A stretch of DNA of 6,579 nt from an uncultured Clostridia bacterium (GTDB lineage Bacteria > Bacillota > Clostridia > UBA1381), in the NCBI GenBank assembly GCA_934481375.1, contig CAKSPN010000103.1, forward strand, positions 1-6,579, given 5' to 3'. The notes beneath the pieces were generated by a model, which was given only the letters and a program-made list of their open reading frames with translations, did not search any database and had not been told where the DNA came from. Below, piece by piece: positions 5,101 to 6,579 of this stretch; position 1 is the first letter of the stretch, and each line of letters opens with the position of its first letter. The position numbers were made by a program, and so were the translations under genes.

Positions 5101-6579
5101 GTAAAATCCTTAAGCGGAATTGCGACGGTTGTTGTCGAGCCCTTATCTGCGTCCGTGATGTAATCGGTTACGGGAACTGCAACGTAGTTTCTCGAATCGG
5201 CATGGCTGCCGTCGGAAGCCGAGTCACCCATCATAAAGTACAGATTATCGAGCGGAACCGCTTCATCAATCTTAATTGTAAAGATTGCATATCCCGTATC
5301 TTTAACGCTGTTTATGTTATATGAAGATTGCTGGTTACCGTTGTCGCCGCCCTTCGCCTCAGCATAAGCTATGCCGGCTGTCATATAACCTCTGTAGACC
5401 TTTATCTGCCATGTTCCCGGCTCCTCATACCGGCTGTATTCCTTAAAGTTTGCCGGATTTAAGTCATATCTTAAAATCTGACCCGCACCCATTCCCGGGA
5501 TTGAGGCGGCGTTTGCATTTGCCTGTCCGCCGCCGCCGTTAGTATCAGGGTTTGAATATGCCGATCTGTCGCCCGACCACGAGAAATCACGTACATTCGG
5601 GTTCCACACGATTGTATTTGCGCCGTCCGTCGGGAGTTCATCGCCGCCGTCGTCCTCGGATATTTCAGCCGTTACGGCGTTGCTGAACGGCGAGTACATA
5701 TCATACTCGCTTTCATGTATTCTCAGTTTATATGAATATTCAATTTCAACTTCGGGGGTTGTATCCACATAAACATATTTTCCGTTTTCCAAAGTAAAAT
5801 CATCATCGGCAAGCTCAAATGTTGTGCTGTTAGCGCCGTTTGTTCTTACTATTTCGTATTTGTCGATTGTTCCGATTGATGGCTTGGTGAATGAAAGCTG
5901 TATTCCGCTCCTTATTTCAGCCGCTAAATCGGTAACTGCCGGAATACTTACAACGCTCATCTTTGAGAATGAAATTCTTCCCGATGATGTCGGTTTCGGG
6001 TCTGCGTCTTTTCTAACAATACCCATACCTGAGAACTTTGACGCGTCAAAGGTCTGACCCTCAACAAAGTTCACTGCGCCGTCAGCCGTAAATCTTGAAA
6101 GGTCAACGGTAACGGTTGTATACCCGTCCTGTACGTCGGGTGTGCCGTTTCCGTCTTTATCGGCTGTGAAGTATTCGTCTGCGCTTATACCTGCTATTGC
6201 GCCGTTTGACGAGTGCACGGTCAGGTAAAGATTTGATAAATCAACAGTGTCCGCCGCTGTAAGCGTGTACACAACCTTTGAATAATCTTTTATTCCGCTT
6301 AAATCCTTTGAACCGGAGTTTTTCAGTTCTTCACTGAAACCCACCCATTCTTTTCCTTCCTCTACGGACGTATAGTTTATATCCGTCCACGCAATCTGCT
6401 TTCCTGCAAAAGAGCCCATGCCTTTTGCCCTTGCAGCCGAAAGGCTGTTATTATATACTTTTGCCACATTGGGGCTTGCCGCAACCGTTGAGCGCATAGC
6501 AAATGTAATCGCTTCACGTTCGTCCGTGCCGTCTGCCGCCGACGCAATAACCGTCGGGAACTGCATAGCCAGCATTGAC
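2106..6579 (-). CDS. Large multidomain SLH-anchored surface protein (5' end outside window)
   Basis: Exported, wall-anchored protein with no catalytic domain visible; probably an adhesin, glycan binder or scaffold. The frame stays open to the right edge. The first in-window ATG (6575) has only four bases before it, and residues 1-14 from it (ending V-I-A-S-A-A) look like the end of a signal peptide, so the true start probably lies some tens of bases outside. Domains, numbered from that ATG: beta-sandwich module 20-211; FnIII 212-306; second beta-sandwich 319-565; FnIII 566-657, 658-748 and 750-831; third beta-sandwich 838-1014; Big_5-like Ig domain 1015-1123; cohesin-like domain 1128-1260; low-complexity linker 1262-1311; SLH repeats 1312-1489, ending at TAA 2106-2108. 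SLH and FnIII calls are firm, Big_5 good, cohesin-like moderate; the beta-sandwich modules are inferred from strand pattern. The next gene starts 33 nt downstream on the same strand. Confidence 0.93.
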   Translation of the reverse strand, partial: SMLAMQFPTVIASAADGTDEREAITFAMRSTVAASPNVAKVYNNSLSAARAKGMGSFAGKQIAWTDINYTSVEEGKEWVGFSEELKNSGSKDLSGIKDYSKVVYTLTAADTVDLSNLYLTVHSSNGAIAGISADEYFTADKDGNGTPDVQDGYTTVTVDLSRFTADGAVNFVEGQTFDASKFSGMGIVRKDADPKPTSSGRISFSKMSVVSIPAVTDLAAEIRSGIQLSFTKPSIGTIDKYEIVRTNGANSTTFELADDDFTLENGKYVYVDTTPEVEIEYSYKLRIHESEYDMYSPFSNAVTAEISEDDGGDELPTDGANTIVWNPNVRDFSWSGDRSAYSNPDTNGGGGQANANAASIPGMGAGQILRYDLNPANFKEYSRYEEPGTWQIKVYRGYMTAGIAYAEAKGGDNGNQQSSYNINSVKDTGYAIFTIKIDEAVPLDNLYFMMGDSASDGSHADSRNYVAVPVTDYITDADKGSTTTVAIPLKDFTLANPHMFQNMRNNEWASANTPDVVQELNWKAVRIMGFMRRVRNGNNNESDPLFETPSYTSGYIYCGNSFVTNIAPETDFRIYDVKEDKIILKWTHTADKAVKYNVYRTDGDGERRFIGETTKNQYVDYYEDGKFPAGVKFKYEVEAVDEYGTRSPMQSDETTIRTIDHPRKVQAASQESATTELEVDVSWQAPLFGELKEYRLYRNGSLYRTFGADETSFRDTEFVEHNDYTYTMTAVDTNNLESLATNPVTVTASALGKPSNLGYEVKNLNQVELSYAAPNFAEKYYIYLNGEKLAETNDVTYTVENVSYDTALVFGVRAVNAAGATSNETQTEQFVIKNPKMNTSAVIYDDALDSSLSRAPMAGLEMGETTAKSIIGKKSMKFDFSTRKANTLTGAFSGKIDIKNYRDNGGHLGFWLWADNNADLSKFEVGVGMGGSVAGTTTTMYSTVKASDYVSALEKWVYVDIPLKDLPDACSGTANGLSQSQAMDYAKATQYSFRYNNSQQETGPIFYIDQMTIDTGAAWSISRIQDDKGTASPSMSAGAKSLMLQFSEDMDAKTLTSNGVTLSYADGEETKYVGFYGAYDNNTKLYTLNFLEPLKQNTQYTLNISGAASAEGMTGTYNTTLTTNADTPATIDYAVPAITTVMSSTSTGSTTTVTVAMPSDRTETVNNYTIKLSYNPTYVALNGAKAVTDTPDGATVKTESGSVTISGTKDGNTLTGTLMTVKFSTVTAGTANLTVSGRCEVYNAQADATAVANVNGTYSFTAKKNTQQGSSPSGGNSSSSDNSASRNNGVKPDDWAPSPDTKPDTNTGNADNFTDIADVPWAKDAILYLAKKGYINGFDDGTYRPNDTITREQFAKIIVNVLGYDTYQYDPAEFTDMDKNAWYAKFVTIAAKSGLINGIDDNNFGTGMDITRQDMCTIIYRAIKTDNIKMSEIYSDIQFSDTASDYAQEAIRELYRWGLVNGVGDNKFDPFGSVTRAMAAKLLYQLSLKL
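2109..2642 (-). other. Three C-terminal SLH repeats (cell-wall anchor) of the upstream protein
   Basis: Residues 1312-1489 contain three SLH repeats beginning FTDIADVPWA, FTDMDKNAWYA and FSDTASDYA. Each has a G-x-(I/V)-N-G turn (GYINGFDDG, GLINGIDD, GLVNGVGD) and a TR motif: ITREQ (1348-1352), ITRQD (1409-1413) and VTRAM (1473-1477). SLH trimers in this arrangement are known to bind pyruvylated secondary cell-wall polysaccharide non-covalently, which places the rest of the protein outside the wall. Confidence 0.95.
2643..2792 (-). other. Ser/Gly/Asn/Pro-rich linker before the SLH anchor
   Basis: Residues 1262-1311 are low complexity: Ser and Gly runs, then Asn/Pro/Asp/Thr with a repeated PDT (1298-1300, 1302-1304). 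There is almost no hydrophobic content. It probably forms a flexible spacer between the wall anchor and the outer domains. Such Ser/Thr-rich linkers can be glycosylated, but nothing here proves that. Confidence 0.8.
2796..3194 (-). other. Cohesin-like domain of the upstream protein
   Basis: Residues 1128-1260 follow the strand order of cohesin-type beta-sandwiches: a TVTVAM strand after a Thr/Ser-rich lead, NYTIKLSYNPTYVALNG (the 'x-LxYdPxxL' core), SVTISGTKDG, TLMTVKFSTVTAGTANLTVSG, and a closing VNGTYSF strand. In cellulosome systems cohesins bind dockerins, while related domains in non-cellulosomal surface proteins may not. No dockerin is visible in this window, so binding ability is open. 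A generic Ig-like sandwich is the main alternative. Confidence 0.6.
3207..3533 (-). other. SbsA/Big_5-type Ig-like domain of the upstream protein
   Basis: Residues 1015-1123 show the hallmarks of the bacterial Ig-like family: LMLQFSEDMDAKTLTSNGVTL (F-S-x-x-M-D followed by T-x-x-x-x-V), a central strand pair, then LNFLEPLKQNTQYTLNISG and a final TLTT strand. This family is common in S-layer and multidomain surface proteins, where it mainly serves as a structural spacer. Confidence 0.75.
3534..4064 (-). other. Third beta-sandwich (carbohydrate-binding-like) module
   Basis: Residues 838-1014 alternate short strands and loops in a jelly-roll-like way: KKSMKFDFST, GHLGFWLWADN, KFEVGVGMGG, KWVYVDIPLKDLPD and a closing IFYIDQMTIDT. 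The 'W-V-Y-V-D-I-P-L' strand and the final 'F-Y-I-D' strand resemble carbohydrate-binding modules of the CBM4/11-like fold. Exposed aromatics (F-W-L-W at 909-912) could contact sugar rings. The glycan-binding role is inferred, not shown. Confidence 0.5.
4083..4880 (-). other. Three consecutive fibronectin type III domains
   Basis: Residues 566-657, 658-748 and 750-831 each follow the FnIII strand pattern: an opening strand, a strand with Trp or Tyr (IILKWTH, VDVSWQAP, VELSYAAP), a Y-x-(V/L/I)-Y strand (YNVYRTDG, YRLYRNG, YYIYLNG), a Y/F-x-V-x-A-V strand (YEVEAVDEYG, YTMTAVDTNN, FGVRAVNAAG) and an S-x-x-x-T ending. Such arrays are spacers or binding arms in bacterial surface proteins and carbohydrate-active enzymes. 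Confidence 0.88.
4881..5621 (-). other. Second beta-sandwich (carbohydrate-binding-like) module
   Basis: Residues 319-565 form a module larger than its neighbours, from IVWNPNVRDFSW to GYIYCGNSFV. Its core parallels the first module: PLDNLYFMMGD, a long loop, VPVTDYITDADKG, TTTVAIPLKDF and a closing strand leading straight into a FnIII domain. A Gly/Asn/Ala-rich stretch (346-357) may be a flexible loop. Aromatic residues are frequent. Ligand unknown. Confidence 0.5.
5658..5942 (-). other. First fibronectin type III domain
   Basis: Residues 212-306 show the FnIII pattern: an AVTDLAAEI opening strand, IQLSFTKPS, the YEIVRTNG strand, YVYVDTTPEVEIEYSYKLR and an F-S-N-A-V-T end. It links the first and second beta-sandwich modules, followed by a short acidic spacer (SEDDGGDELPTDG). 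Confidence 0.8.
5943..6518 (-). other. First beta-sandwich (carbohydrate-binding-like) module
   Basis: Residues 20-211, directly after the signal peptide, have strands such as KQIAWTDINYTS, KVVYTLTAADTVDLSNLYLTV, YTTVTVDLSRF and a closing RISFSKMSVV. The arrangement fits a jelly-roll like that of CBM-type domains. It contains a DxDxNxxxD calcium-loop-like motif at 139-147. Assignment rests on strand pattern and on likeness to the second module, so the family name is uncertain. Confidence 0.5.

Noticed and set aside
6573..6575. ATG as the true start of the large gene
   Set aside because: The frame stays open upstream to the window edge, there is no room for a ribosome binding site, and the residues after the ATG look like the tail rather than the beginning of a signal peptide.

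Overview
The whole window is coding on the minus strand. It holds two large genes, both cut by a window edge, which encode exported, cell-surface proteins of a Gram-positive type. Read in the direction of transcription (right to left), the first is a protein of at least 1,490 residues (2106..6579). After a 33-nt gap comes a second protein whose 690 visible residues run off the left edge (1..2072). The short gap, shared strand and absence of a terminator-like hairpin suggest one transcript. No RNA genes, mobile elements, CRISPR arrays or plus-strand genes can be supported, and no stretch over 300 bases lacks a gene.

The first protein is a mosaic of extracellular modules. From its N-terminus these are the end of a signal peptide, a beta-sandwich (carbohydrate-binding-like) module, a fibronectin type III (FnIII) domain, a second and related beta-sandwich module, three more FnIII domains, a third beta-sandwich module, an SbsA/Big_5-type Ig-like domain, a cohesin-like domain, a Ser/Gly/Asn/Pro-rich linker and three C-terminal S-layer homology (SLH) repeats. 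No catalytic domain is visible. It looks like a wall-anchored adhesin, glycan binder or scaffold rather than an enzyme.

The second protein starts with a clear signal peptide, then three degenerate SLH-like repeats, then about 500 residues of beta-rich sequence I do not recognise, with what look like repeated small beta units. Its C-terminus lies outside the window.

The SLH repeats, FnIII arrays, AGAAAGGA-type ribosome binding site and moderate GC content point to Bacillota, most likely an anaerobic clostridial lineage (Oscillospiraceae or relatives, including gut polysaccharide degraders rich in SLH proteins). This placement is inference from domain style. By inference the two proteins work together at the cell envelope: the first held to the wall by its C-terminus with its binding modules outward, the second envelope-associated through its N-terminus. 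There is no direct evidence of ligand or substrate. I see no strong case for a wholly new system; the points most worth checking are the cohesin-like domain next to the SLH anchor and the unrecognised body of the second protein.
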